Shown here piece by piece: positions 1 through 10,276 of a DNA stretch of 26,645 nt. The DNA is from Fragilaria crotonensis. Taxonomy: Eukaryota; Bacillariophyta; Fragilariophyceae; Fragilariales; Fragilariaceae. Numbering within the stretch: the stretch's first letter is position 1; each line of letters begins with the position of its first letter. The DNA lies in the NCBI GenBank assembly GCA_022925895.1, contig JAKSYS010000768.1, forward strand, positions 1 to 26,645, given 5' to 3'. A model generated the notes under the pieces. That model worked only from the letters and a program-made list of their open reading frames with translations. It was not told the DNA's origin and made no database searches. The translations under genes and the position numbers were made by a program.

Positions 1-2130
1 TTGCCTCAAGCTGCATGGTCGGCAGTGCAGTTTGCCCTCGCTGAAGCTAATGCAGCATCTCTGGAATTTTGGAGTCCCAGCAGCATCACAGCATTGGTGG
101 AAGAGGCTACGGCACAGGCCAAGGCATCGAGCAAGACGGAATCGGCACTGCAGCGTAACTTGACCAAGATTTTGCGAGCGTCGTCGTGAGGCCAGCACGG
201 CGTGGGCCACAGGCGTCGCGCATGCGGCACTATTGGTCTGGAACTTGCATCGCGTTTTGTCGCGCAAGACGGATCCCGTCTCTCGACAAGTCTTTCTCTC
301 GGTTGTGGCACAAGCGCCCATCCCCGAGGAGCTGAAAACTGGAACAGTTAGCAAGGGCGAGTTTTCTGTCTTTTCGATCTTTTGGGACAAGCTCTGCAAG
401 GACTTGGGCGAACGGCTTCAAGGCTTACTCAAGACTGCCAAGTTGTCCAGTGATGTGGCAGCGCTTTATCCAGCTGTCCGGTCTTCGATCTTGGGTATGC
501 TTGGTCGTCTGTATGATCACATGCAAACTGGAATGTCGTCCTCATCAATCTCCCTTGATGAAACCGCCTCTTCCACGTGCGGTATTTTGGGTGGTTCCGC
601 GGCCCTTGACAGTACTACTTGGAGCTCGCTGACCTTGAAGCAGGGCGAAGCACCGTCAGGATTGGGTGCCGCAAGTGCTGATTCCTGGACTCGCGCTGAT
701 GTTGTTGCCGAGGAAGCCAACGATCATCAAGCCTTCATGGCCACTTCTGCGGGTACAACGACGAGCCTCTCTGCCATTTTTGCCTCGGCCGAGTGGAAGT
801 CGATGCAGTCAATAGGCTTTCAGCCACTTCAGACTGCATTCTTGGAATCCTGTCGCCAAAGGCTCTGCACACCTATCCAGTTCATGTTTCCGGAAGGTCT
901 TTCGGTCGACGATGACGGTGTAGCAATGCAGGTCTTGCCTACCCTCCCTTCTCGATACGATATGCAGAAGTTGGATCATAGTATTCGAGCAGAGTTGTCG
1001 CTAGCCGATCCTCGCGAAGGAGGGGGAGAATTAAGCATGACGACGATGATTGCCGAAGTCATCGTGGGTATGGTAGAGCTCTTTTGTGCGCGAGCCAAGA
1101 CTGCCGTCATCGAAGCCGGGGAAGAAGGATGCCTTACAGACGATGGCTTGCAAACGGACAGTTTCGTTCATGACCTCAAGGTGGCCAATATCATGAGCAC
1201 ACTGGCAACTGCACTCAAGAATGCACCCGAAAATACTTTCGTGGTTCCTTACCGGCCTGCGACATCGGCTCAGCATGAAGAAGCTGCGATTTTGTGTCAG
1301 CAAGCCTTAGTCCCAGCCCTTGCGGAGATTGAGAAGATGGTCAAAAATTTGATTCTGACTCCACTCTCCAATGCTCTCAACCGCCGTGTCGCAGCTGCGA
1401 TCGCCAAGATGCATCACGGGACCTATCTAGAATCAATGTCTGAAGACAACGATGGCCCGTCGTTTGTTCAGAAGCACCTAAGTGGTCTGTTTGAAAGCAT
1501 TGCAGAGCAGCACCTTGCCAAACTTCCAACCGAGTACGCTGGCATTGTGGCATCAACTGTTGCCAGCTTTTCAATCTACACCTTTGTCTCGAACGCTTCA
1601 CTCATTCGCCCCCTGGGAGAAACGGCACGCCTGCATATTACCCAAGACTTGGCTGACTTTGAACTCGCCTTGGAACAGCTCGTCCTGAAGGGCGGATCGT
1701 CCATGGCGCTGAGTCAAATTGAAATGGGCAAGCCTTACGCTGAGCTTCGTGCGGTCCGCCAAATGTTTTACTGGACCGGGTTAGAGGACAGGTCCTTGGG
1801 AGCCGCTAGTGTTGCCAAGTCCATGTTGCGCGAAGTCTGGGTTAGGATGTTCGACCTTCGACTGTGTTTCATTTTCTCTTCAGCTTTGCCCCTGACCTCC
1901 TCTCCTCGCCGCACCATTCGAAACGCATGCGCCCCGAAAACTATGTGTCGACGCTCGTCATGCTCGACGGAAGCATTGATGAAGGCGAGGCCAGTGCTTG
2001 GATGGCGACTATGGCTTGCTGCGACTCCTATCAGCAGCGCGAGTCAGTGGTTGGAATGGAGGGAGACCGACGTGTGGCTGCCATTCTTATGATGCTCGGG
2101 CCTGAACTTTTGAGACGACGAAGGAACTAA
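1..2130 (+). CDS. COG5: COG5, conserved oligomeric Golgi complex subunit 5 (5' end outside window, two frame breaks)
   Basis: COG5 belongs to lobe B of the COG complex, which tethers vesicles for retrograde transport within the Golgi. The protein matches the family in order. A segment ending LSRKTDPVS lies near 240-285, a CxxRLxxPIxFMFPEG-like segment near 850-900, and the hallmark ASLIRPLGE near 1593-1619. The C-terminal FLFSFAPDLLSSP, near 1873-1911, corresponds to the FLFTRAPAELKSP region of animal COG5. The N-terminal part lies beyond the left edge, so no start is assigned. The frame changes twice. Near 178-187 it moves from frame 1, which would stop at 187, to frame 2. Near 1842-1864 it moves back to frame 1, ending at TAA 2128-2130. 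Conserved residues run up to both breaks, so splicing does not explain them. Identity is confident; intactness is not. Confidence 0.85.
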
Positions 2131-2339
2131 AGCGATATCACAATTTGGTAGAAGGAGTACGTATACGAAGTGTTAGGAGCCGTTTACGTTATCCAGCATG
2201 TGTGTCGTGTGCGGGCGATCGTGTATCAAAGCCTGGGTACACCAGCAACCTTTGCATGGCTCTAGCTTTGTAAAGCAAACGAAGAATGCTTAGCGTTCTC
2301 GTTTATCGAAGCACTCCATCAGGACGTCGCTATTTCAGG
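2131..2339. other. short convergent spacer
   Basis: This roughly 210-bp stretch separates the 3' ends of COG5 (+) and vWA/alpha-kinase copy 1 (-). I see no gene or repeat in it. It must hold both 3' ends, but no clear polyadenylation motif stands out. Confidence 0.5.
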
Positions 2340-4593
2340 CTACACGAATAGAAGGGTATGCGGGTCAACCTTTTGTAGACCCAGTAGCCGACAGGCGTCG
2401 GAACATGTGTGGGTTCTAAAGAATGCCCTCATTCCTTTCCTTCCACGATCTGTTCGACCGAAGTCACTGTTGGCCTTCCATCCTCTGCTGTTCCTCTCGT
2501 GAATGGCAGGATCAGTCAACATGAACTTTTGCGTACCGTCGCGATCAATTTGAAATACGCCTTCAAGATCAACCACCATGAACCATCTCCTGGATTTTAC
2601 AAAAGAGAAGTGACTGAATGCATGGGCAAACAAGTGGTCGTCAATATCGTTGTAACGCACAAGGTCAGGTATCGATTCTTTTGGATCATATTCCTCATCA
2701 TCGGAGTCGTCCTCGTCTTCACTCTCTTCTTGAATGACACCTAGGCTAACATCACTATGGCCATCAACAAGCGTCTCTCCTTCATTCGATTCCTCTCGTT
2801 GTGACTTGCCTTTCACAAAACCCATGTTGTTGTTGAACTTTTCATATTCGCCTTCCAGAAATTGTTCAATCAAGATGTGCTTTTTGTGAAACCCTTCCCG
2901 CACTTCGACAAGCAGAGGATCAACAAATTCAATCCGTGGCAACTTGTCGACCCACATCTTCTTTTCTTTGGCGACATTGCTCTGAAGTTCGTCCATGGCT
3001 TTATTAAATTGCGCCGCTACCTCTGATGCCCGCTTCTGGGTGCGCATAAAATTCGCATGAAAGGCTCTCTCCTTGTTGTAAGACTGAGCGGGATCTATGA
3101 ACCTGGACTCCTTCGCGACCATCTTCGGACCGATGAACTTCGAGTTTTGGTCAATGAAGCGAAACTTGCGTACGATGCGTTCGGCGCCTTCACCGAAAAT
3201 TGGAACTTTTACGGCAACGGAGAGCGACGGAAGCTCCATCGCCACAATTTTCCCCCAAAGGTGATCTTTTCTTAAAGAGTGACACATATTGGAGCCTTCA
3301 TGATCCGTGGCCATCTTTAATTCGCACACAACACATACTGCCGTCACTTTACATTGTGTACACCATTGCACCGACGAATCGATGGATTCTTTTTTACAGA
3401 AGACGCAACGCGGATCTTGCAAAATCACGAAATCATCTTTCTTCGACGACCAACTCCAAATGCGCCCGACAGACTTGGCCTGCGTAAGTCCGTACAAGTC
3501 CCACTGTTCTGTTGGCCACAAGTCATCAGCAGTTCCGTGGCGCTCACTTCGAACATCTTGGCGAACCGAGCGGGTTTCTCCTGTTGCCAAATCAGTCATT
3601 TCAGTTTTGGTGGAGGTCAGCGACGAAGTCACGGAGCTGATGATGCTCGACAGTGATATAGCGTCGAGTGAGGGTGCGGTGAAGGAACTTTTGGCTCCAA
3701 AAGCATCGGCTTCTGACACCATGTCATGGAGAGTTTCAAACGCTTCATTTTCTGCAGCTTGCGCAATCCCGATACAATTGAAAGTGAGGCGACGACGATA
3801 CTGCGACGCGATTTCGCCCATCTTGCAACAAACGGTCCGTGGTCGGACGGCTTCCCATCCGAGAGGAAAACAAGGGATAGGGCACATGTTCCCGAGCTGT
3901 TGGACGCTAACAAAGCCTCAGCTCGCTCCAACGCGGGAAGGTAATTTCCAGGACCACTCGGTCGGCTTTGACTCCATTCCCTCATGTCGATGAGTTTGTT
4001 GTATGAGTATCCAATCCAAAGGTTCATGCTCAACGACCAATTCAGCTTCATCTCTCATGAGGATGATACTGACAACATCGCATCCGGTGACAGCTTTGGC
4101 TTCGAGTTGAGCCTGGACGTAAGTCCTTGGCCAAGACCATCCATACAGCATCCGAGCGACTCTTTCCACCACTGACATCATCACGTCTCATGCTGCCGCT
4201 CATATCAACAACAAACACTGAGTGGCTCGTCCATCTGGTATGGTCTGCCATGATACGACGCTTGTGGCTGTCGTGAATCGCAAGGAACTTGGATGACATG
4301 TACGCTTCATTCTTATTTAATATAACCGGTGCCACGACTTTGGTGCCGGATGCTGACGATGAAAGATCTCGTGACGGGAAGGACGTGATTTCTGTTCCGC
4401 GTTTTTCGTCATAAATAAAAACGATGCCTCCATAGGTGTACTTGAAGCGCCCTTTACGCGTCGCTTCCCGCATGCCATATCTTCTGGCGCGCTGGAGATC
4501 AATTTTCTGAATGCCGCGTTCCTCTCGCCTTTCCCTGCCATGCACATTGGAAAGCAGCGAAGAAAGTTCGGTCCCTTGGTTCCTTGATGCCAT
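2340..4593 (-). CDS. vWA domain-alpha-kinase protein, copy 1 (three frame breaks; possible pseudogene)
   Basis: This is an atypical Ser/Thr protein kinase of the alpha-kinase (MHCK/EF2K) type with an N-terminal von Willebrand A domain, a combination known from Dictyostelium VwkA. From the ATG at 4593 come a conserved N-terminal region containing KYTYGGIVFIYD, the vWA MIDAS motif DMSGSM, then SDGKPSD. A Cys cluster with three CxxC pairs follows near 3320-3415. The kinase domain shows EKFNNNMGFV, AFSHFSFVKS, VVDLEGV, LTDPAIH and the C-terminal C-SDACRLLGL zinc-type motif. An acidic run (EESEDEDDSDDEE) interrupts the kinase domain. Aligned with copy 2, it has one extra base near 4117-4126, one near 4003-4005 (tatgag against tagag) and one missing base near 3823 in a T run. 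With these corrected it gives about 750 residues, matching copy 2. It is either decaying or carries sequence errors. Confidence 0.87.
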
Positions 4594-5183
4594 TTTAACG
4601 AAATAAAGTTTCTTGGGGGTGTGGATTTCCGTCAAATGCTCGAAAGCGACGGCTCACTTGAGGCTGCAGTCTCGTCATTCGGCTCGTACATTTCGAAATT
4701 TTGGGCTTCGCGTTACGCAGGCACTAGTCGTTTACGTGCTGACAACACAAAGATATCAATTTTTCTGTTGCAGTCTGCAGCGATTGGTCCCTACGTACTA
4801 CAGGACGAACTTTGCAGGTAACTTGAGAAAGAATGCAGATGCTATGTATAAAAAATGTTGAGACTTCAGTCAACGAGGCGATCACGTCAATTGAAGCCTT
4901 GCTGCTGGAACTGCGTCGAAGACTTAATCTGGTGGTCGACTAAATTTCAAAACTAATGGGACTTAGGCGCTCGTGCACACGTCCACCAAGGTGCATCATT
5001 ATCAACCGGAAGAAAACACCTGGGCACAATGAGGATGGCTTTCCCCGGTCGGGCAGGCTTAAATGTAGAACTTTCTCGTTCACGAACAAAGAAACATCAT
5101 TGGACAGGCAAAACCGCAGCTCCAGAAATCGAATGTCACTGGGTCAACCTTGGGCAGACCGAGGAGGAGACATCGACTGCTGG
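4594..5183. other. spacer between the tandem kinase genes
   Basis: About 590 bp lie between the start of kinase copy 1 and the stop of copy 2, both on the minus strand. It must hold the promoter of copy 1 and the 3' end of copy 2. Short open frames occur on the plus strand but show no family resemblance or plausible composition, so no gene is called. Confidence 0.5.
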
Positions 5184-7432
5184 CTAAAGGTATTCCAGGG
5201 TCTGTGGATCAACTTGCTGTAAACCCAGGAGCCGACAGGCGTCAGAACACGAATGCGTTCTGAAGAATGCCCTCATTCCTTTCTTGCCTCGATCAGTTCG
5301 CCCGAAATCGCGCTTGCCACGCCTTCCTTTGCTGTTCTTCTTGTGAATGGCGGGATCAGTCAATACGAACTTTCGAGTGCCGTCGCTCTTTATTTCAAGC
5401 ACACCTTGAAGATCAACCACCATGAACGACCTCTTCGATTTCACAAAGGAGAAGTGACTGAATGCTTGGGCAAACAAGTGGTCATCAACATCACTGTAGC
5501 GTCCTGGGGCAGGCACGGATTCTTGCGGATCATATTCGTCTTCATCTGAGTCGTCCTCGTCTTCACTCTCTTCTTGAATCACACCAAGTCCGGCATCGGC
5601 GTTATCTTGGACCAGTGCCTGACCCTGTTTCAAATCAAGTTGTAGCGACGTGCCTTTCACAAAACCCATGTTGTTGTTGAACTTTTCATATTCACCTTCT
5701 AGAAATCGTTCAATCAGGATGTGCTTTTTGTCATTTCGGTCGAGGACTTCGACAAGCAGAGGATCAACAAATTCAATTCGAGGCATCCTGTCGACCCAGC
5801 CCTTGTGTTCTTGTGCAAAATGATTTTGAAGGCCGTCAATCGCATGGTTGAATTGGTCGGCAACTTCTGATGCCCGGTTCTGAGTACGCATGAAATTAGC
5901 ATGAAATGATCTCTCGCTTTTGGGACAGTGAGCGTGATCTATGAATCTGGACTCCTTCGCGACCATCTTCGGACCGATGAAATTCGAGTTTTGGTCGATG
6001 AACCGAAACTTGCGCACGATGCGTTCGGCACCTTCCCCGAAGATTGGAACTTTGACAGCGACGGAGAATGACGGAAGCTCCATCGCCACAATTTTCCCCA
6101 AAAGGCGATCTTTTCTCAGCGAACGACACATTTGAGAGCCTTCGTGATCTAACATCATGTTCTCGCACCTGAGACAGACGGTTGCAACTTTACAACGTGT
6201 GCACCGCTGCATCGTCGAATTGTTGGATTCCTTTCACAGAAGACGCAACGCGGATCTTGTAAAATCACGAAATCATCTTTCTCCGACGACCAGCTCCAAA
6301 TACGACCAACGGACTTGGCCTTCGTCAGTCCGTACAAGTCCCACTGCTCTGTCGGCCACAAGTCATCAGCAGTTCCCTGGCGCTCACTTCGAACATCCTG
6401 GCGCACGGCGCGGGTTTCTCCTGTCGCCAGATCAGTCATTTCAGTCTTAGTGGACGTCAGCGATGACGACACGGAGCTGATGATGTTCGACAGTGATGTA
6501 GCGTCGAGTGAGGGCGCGGTGAAGGAACTTTTGGCTCCAAAAGCATCAGCTTCTGACACCATGGCATGGAGAGTTTCAAACGCTTCATTTTCTGCAGCTT
6601 GCGCAATCCCGATACAATTGAAGGTGAGGCGACGACGATACTGCGACGCGATTTCGCCCATCTTTGCAACAAATGGACCTCGATCAGAAGGCTTCCCGTC
6701 CGAGAAGAATACAAGGGACAGAGCACACGTTCCCGAACTGTTGGACGCCAACAAAGATTCTGCTAGCTCCAACGCGGGAAGATAGTTTCCAGGACCACTC
6801 GGTCGGCTTTGGCTCCATTCCCTCATGTCGATGAGTTTGTTGTAGAGTATCCAATCCAAAGGTTCATGCTCAACGACCAATTCAGCTTCATCTCTCATGA
6901 GGATGATACTGACAACATCGCATCCGGTGACAGCTTTGGCTTCGAGTTGTGCCTGGACAAAATCTTTGGCCAAGACCATCCATACAGCATCCGACCGACA
7001 CTTGCCACCACTGACATCATCACGTCTCATGCTGCCGCTCATGTCAACGACAAACACTGAGTGGCTCGTCCATCTGGAATGGTCTAACATGAGTAAACGT
7101 TTGTGACACTCGTGAATTGTAAGATACTTGGATGACATGTACGCTTCATTCTTTTCAAGTATGACGGGAGGCACGACTTTGGTGCCGGATGCGTCCGATG
7201 AAAGATCTCGTGATGGAAACGAGGTGACTTCTCTTCCTAGGACTTCGTCATAAATAAAAACGATGCCACCATACGTATACTTGACTCGCCCGTAATACGC
7301 CGCTTCCCGGATGCCATACCTTCTGGCACGCTGAAGATCAATCTTCTGAATGCCGCGTTCCTCTCGCCTTTCCCTGCCATGCGGACTTGATAGCAAGGAA
7401 GAAAGTTCTGTTCCATCGTCCCTAGATGCCAT
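5184..7432 (-). CDS. vWA domain-alpha-kinase protein, copy 2 (one frame break)
   Basis: This is the paralogue of the neighbouring minus-strand gene, about 749 residues once one base is allowed for. Residues 1-120 form the conserved N-terminal region. The vWA domain covers about 124-310, with MIDAS DMSGSM at 130-135 and SDGKPSD at 244-250. A Cys cluster lies at about 395-425 and the alpha-kinase domain at about 455-740. Kinase signatures are EKFNNNMGFV, AFSHFSFVKS, VVDLQGV, LTDPAIH and SCSDACRLLGL. The start is the ATG at 7432, followed by MASRDDG as in copy 1. The only break is a missing base near 6230-6236, inside the Cys cluster. There copy 1 reads Lys-Lys-Glu-Ser after CVFC and copy 2 slips one base in a purine run. 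It is the better preserved copy and probably functional. The vWA domain suggests a metal-dependent binding partner; the substrate is unknown. Confidence 0.9.
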
Positions 7433-8258
7433 CTTGGGCAAAAGTAGTGTTCACGTTGGAGGTGTAGAGTTGTAACAGTAGGGATGGTTCGAGTTCGGGT
7501 GTGTTATTTGCCTCCAATGGATCTTGCCAAACTAGCGCAAGTGAAGTGACGAGTCAACGACGAGATAGAGGGAGGAATCGTCATTGTTTGCCACGAAACT
7601 TCTAGACAAAGCCAAGGACCCCCTCCGATCACGCGTGTATGACTCCAATTTTCCGTTTTCAATATCCAAATTTGTAGATGACCATCCCTTGACGTCCGAA
7701 AAATGAGACACATTTTCAGTTTTTTTTACTGTATCCGCACTAGACTATCATAGAGCTAGTGGTTATTGTTTAGTAGTCTACGGTAGATATGCATGCTTTC
7801 GACCGAGAAAGACTACACTCGTACGCGGTATACTTCCTCCATTTTACTGAACACAGAACAAGTACGTGTACTGTACCGGTACATCTACATTATCGTAGCT
7901 TCAGTAGTACTGTAGATGAATACAACGAGTACCCGAGTACATTGTACTGCATTCTCTATAGACTCTACTAGAGACTCTACTAGTAGAGTAGAGCCTACTA
8001 CAGCACTACCGTTGTTGAAGTGTTGTCCAATGTTTCGCTGTGCAACATCTATGTACGTACAATCAGCGACTCGAGAAAAAAATTTCAAGCATGTCATCGT
8101 CATCGTCTCTCATGAACAGCGTCATCTCCGCGGCCATCGTCGTCCTCGAACTCGACCGCCAGAGTTGATAGGTGTCCCGTTGCGGGAAAGAGAAGAACCG
8201 AAGGTGGGGAATGAAACGAAACAATCAACAACAAAAACAACACCAATAATTGATTGGA
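7433..8258. promoter_or_regulatory. divergent intergenic region between kinase copy 2 and the GTPase gene
   Basis: About 825 bp separate two divergently transcribed genes, so both promoters should lie here. No coding segment is supported. The middle (about 7738-7990) is unusually rich in GTAC and TAGT/ACTA words and contains a 16-bp perfect palindrome. The 60 bp before the GTPase ATG are A/C-rich, as expected for a 5' leader. No TATA box or initiator can be assigned with confidence. Confidence 0.45.
7738..7990. repeat. GTAC-rich low-complexity island with 16-bp palindrome
   Basis: GTAC occurs repeatedly, in words such as TCGTACGC, AGTACGTGTAC and GGTACATC, well above its density in the flanking genes. 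The perfect palindrome ACTCTACTAGTAGAGT occupies 7974-7989. Similar islands lie at 10497-10620 and 15768-16018. Confidence 0.6.
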
Positions 8259-9020
8259 ATGTTGGAGTCCGACCACGTCGCGTTCGCATCGTGGCGTCAA
8301 CATCCAATGGTCTTATTCCACCAGCTCCACCCCAAAGAACCACCGCCATTGCCATCTGAAATTCTAGGCTTGCTAGTTTTGGGAGAACCACAGTCTGGGA
8401 AGACGAGTTTGGTGCGACGATTTGTATATCGAACCTATGCATCGCAAATTGAGCAGCAACGGAAACAAAGGCATTCGTCGATTGAATATCATAAGAAGGA
8501 TCTAGCCTTTTGGTATGCTAAGAACGAGACAAGATGCGCAAGAGTACAGTTATGGGACGTTAGTGATTGTCGAACGTTCGGCAGCTCTCCACAGAGGAAT
8601 GGTGAACTAGTCCAGGTGTTGCAACGCACAAAAGCAATCATCCTTGTGCTTTCCATGGAACATGGTCCTCAGCATGTGCTAAGGGAAGCAAGATCTTGGA
8701 AACAGTGGCTTCAAGATTTGCATGTAGATGACGAAAAGCCTATCTATTGGTTTCTACACAAGTCCGATGTGCTGCCGAACCTGGAAACTTCGATTTCTAT
8801 CAATCTCGGTGCGGCGCTGGCGAACATGAGCCGTGAACTTGGATTTTCAAGTAGGTACTTGACGTCTTGCCTCTCGGATGATGGTTCTTCGGTTGAAAGC
8901 GCTATGATGAACGTTATCCGAACCAGTCTGCAGTCAGAATCAATTCCATCACTGGCGCATTCCTCGGCGTCGTCAACGGATTCCAAAACGATACTCTCCG
9001 CCATGTATCAAAGCCTGTGA
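8259..9020 (+). CDS. divergent Rab/Ras-like small GTPase domain protein
   Basis: This 253-residue protein has a recognisable but altered small-GTPase fold. The P-loop GEPQSGKTSL lies at residues 42-51. The G3 region reads WDVSD at 99-103 where Rab proteins have WDTAGQE. G4 is HKSD at 167-170 in place of NKxD, and a TSC that may be G5 follows. The strand ahead of G4 (IILVLSMEH...) is normal. The altered G3 and G4 suggest weak or no GTP hydrolysis or altered nucleotide preference, so it may act as a GTP-bound scaffold or pseudo-GTPase. No C-terminal prenylation Cys is visible (it ends MYQSL). I chose the ATG at 8259 over the in-frame TTG at 8250. There is no frame break. It converges with the methyltransferase gene 91 bp downstream. 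Confidence 0.75.
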   Translation: MLESDHVAFASWRQHPMVLFHQLHPKEPPPLPSEILGLLVLGEPQSGKTSLVRRFVYRTYASQIEQQRKQRHSSIEYHKKDLAFWYAKNETRCARVQLWDVSDCRTFGSSPQRNGELVQVLQRTKAIILVLSMEHGPQHVLREARSWKQWLQDLHVDDEKPIYWFLHKSDVLPNLETSISINLGAALANMSRELGFSSRYLTSCLSDDGSSVESAMMNVIRTSLQSESIPSLAHSSASSTDSKTILSAMYQSL

Positions 9021-9111
9021 ATTTATGATGAGGTACTGAGCGTTTCACTTTCCATTATACCTGCTTGAATGCATTTGTGCCGTCCTTGACGCCACTTTCA
9101 TTGGGGTTGAA

Positions 9112-10143
9112 TCATGATATGAATATAACTTCATTCTTTCCATCAAACGGCAAGGTTGCCTTTTGTAATCGTTCGTCCTTGTCCAGCAAGTAGCGCACAA
9201 AGTCATCATATGACTGCACAATTCGACCGCCGCGAAGCTTTCGAAGTGGAAATAGGCCTGGAAAGACACAACAGGGAATTATGGCCACTTTCTTGTTCGC
9301 CCGCAAGGCCATGTCCAAAATATCTTCCGTGCACTCGTCCGGATGAAGCCCAACCAAGCAAGTGTAGTTCTGCAGCAACGACATGCTTTCCTCGTTCTGT
9401 GAGAAGCTCGAATGCAGATAGTCTGGATTTTGTTCCTTATCGACGCGCGAATTTCTCTTTCTGATTAATGGATCCATGACAGTACAGGCAATTCCGAAGG
9501 CTGATAGCTCGATGGAAAGTTGACCCTTGCCACCTGCAACATCCAATACTTTCTCCGTTTGATCCGCGTCTACCGATAGCACATGCTCTAGCAGCCATTG
9601 ACAAAAAATCTTGGCTCTGAGACTCTTTGCGCGTGGATTGCCGTGTGGTGAAACGGTGGAGCTTTCCTCGCCCTTGTGTGGACGAGTACGAAGCCTATCT
9701 TCTTGTTTTTGATTCAAAGTAAAGTAGGCATCGGCACGAACTTGAAGATAAGTCGAACACATGACGCCATCTCCTGTTTTGGCCATTCGCAATGCTTGTG
9801 CTTTCGGATCTTCTTCCAACATTCTCCAAGACGTCACTTGCCACAACGAATCCTTGTGTGGAGTGGGTAGTACGGTCATGGACACGTGGGCACCGTATGG
9901 AAGATCGGATGATTTGATTGGAAAATTGTCACCTTGAAAGTGAGTGCGACGAAACACCACCTTTGTGTCGCTGTCATGTTCGTTGGTATCAACTTTATTA
10001 ATGTCAAGTTTCACTTGAACGTGGTTGTCGTCTGTTGGTACGTCGCGACTGCAACGTATATTCGCAAATGAAAGGTGTTTACCACAGCACCGACGCCGAA
10101 CAATTACCCCCGTCACAACCACGTGCGCTCCGCGTTCGTCCAT
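9112..10143 (-). CDS. OB-fold plus SAM-dependent methyltransferase protein
   Basis: The protein has 343 residues and an unbroken frame. Residues about 5-110 (AHVVVTGVIVRRR...LSFANIRC) resemble the OB-fold anticodon-binding domain of class II aminoacyl-tRNA synthetases. The C-terminal half is a Rossmann-type methyltransferase: motif I VLDVAGGKGQLSIEL at about 199-213, an acidic-loop MDP, then GLHPDECTEDILDMAL and IIPCCVFP. The PCC motif recalls methyltransferases whose active site contains Cys or Pro, but the substrate cannot be read from sequence. RNA is an inference from the OB fold. The ATG at 10143 (MDERGAHV) is preferred over the upstream in-frame GTG. The right-hand Mutator-like transposon begins 134 bp upstream of this start, so it may separate the gene from part of its promoter. 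Confidence 0.8.
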   Translation of the reverse strand: MDERGAHVVVTGVIVRRRCCGKHLSFANIRCSRDVPTDDNHVQVKLDINKVDTNEHDSDTKVVFRRTHFQGDNFPIKSSDLPYGAHVSMTVLPTPHKDSLWQVTSWRMLEEDPKAQALRMAKTGDGVMCSTYLQVRADAYFTLNQKQEDRLRTRPHKGEESSTVSPHGNPRAKSLRAKIFCQWLLEHVLSVDADQTEKVLDVAGGKGQLSIELSAFGIACTVMDPLIRKRNSRVDKEQNPDYLHSSFSQNEESMSLLQNYTCLVGLHPDECTEDILDMALRANKKVAIIPCCVFPGLFPLRKLRGGRIVQSYDDFVRYLLDKDERLQKATLPFDGKNEVIFIS

Positions 10144-10267
10144 TGTTGAAAAAAAGAACACTTGTATATGATTTAATAGTCACAACGTTCCATCATACAT
10201 CCATGGCACCGTGGCAGTTCATTGTTCACAGCGCATCATTCAACATGGTCTGTGGCGACAAAATGAA

Positions 10268-10276
10268 GTTTGAACG
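10268..10276. repeat. 9-bp target-site duplication, left (GTTTGAACG)
   Basis: The same 9-mer follows the right end of the transposon at 15711-15719, in the same orientation. Nine bases is the usual duplication length for Mutator-like elements. Confidence 0.9.

Noticed and set aside
187..196. GTGAGGCCAG at the first COG5 break as a splice site
   Set aside because: The implied intron of about 10 bases is far too short to be spliced.
1841..1883. Possible 43-bp GT-AG intron in COG5
   Set aside because: Removing it would delete FHFLFS, which matches the conserved FLF segment of COG5; a single-base shift explains the data better.
2409..3993. Plus-strand open frames opposite kinase copy 1 (and equivalents at 5253-6785 opposite copy 2)
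   Set aside because: They mirror the conserved minus-strand kinase genes and show no motifs of their own.
4613..5222. Small plus-strand genes between the kinase copies
   Set aside because: Short overlapping frames with no conserved motif, start context or plausible composition.
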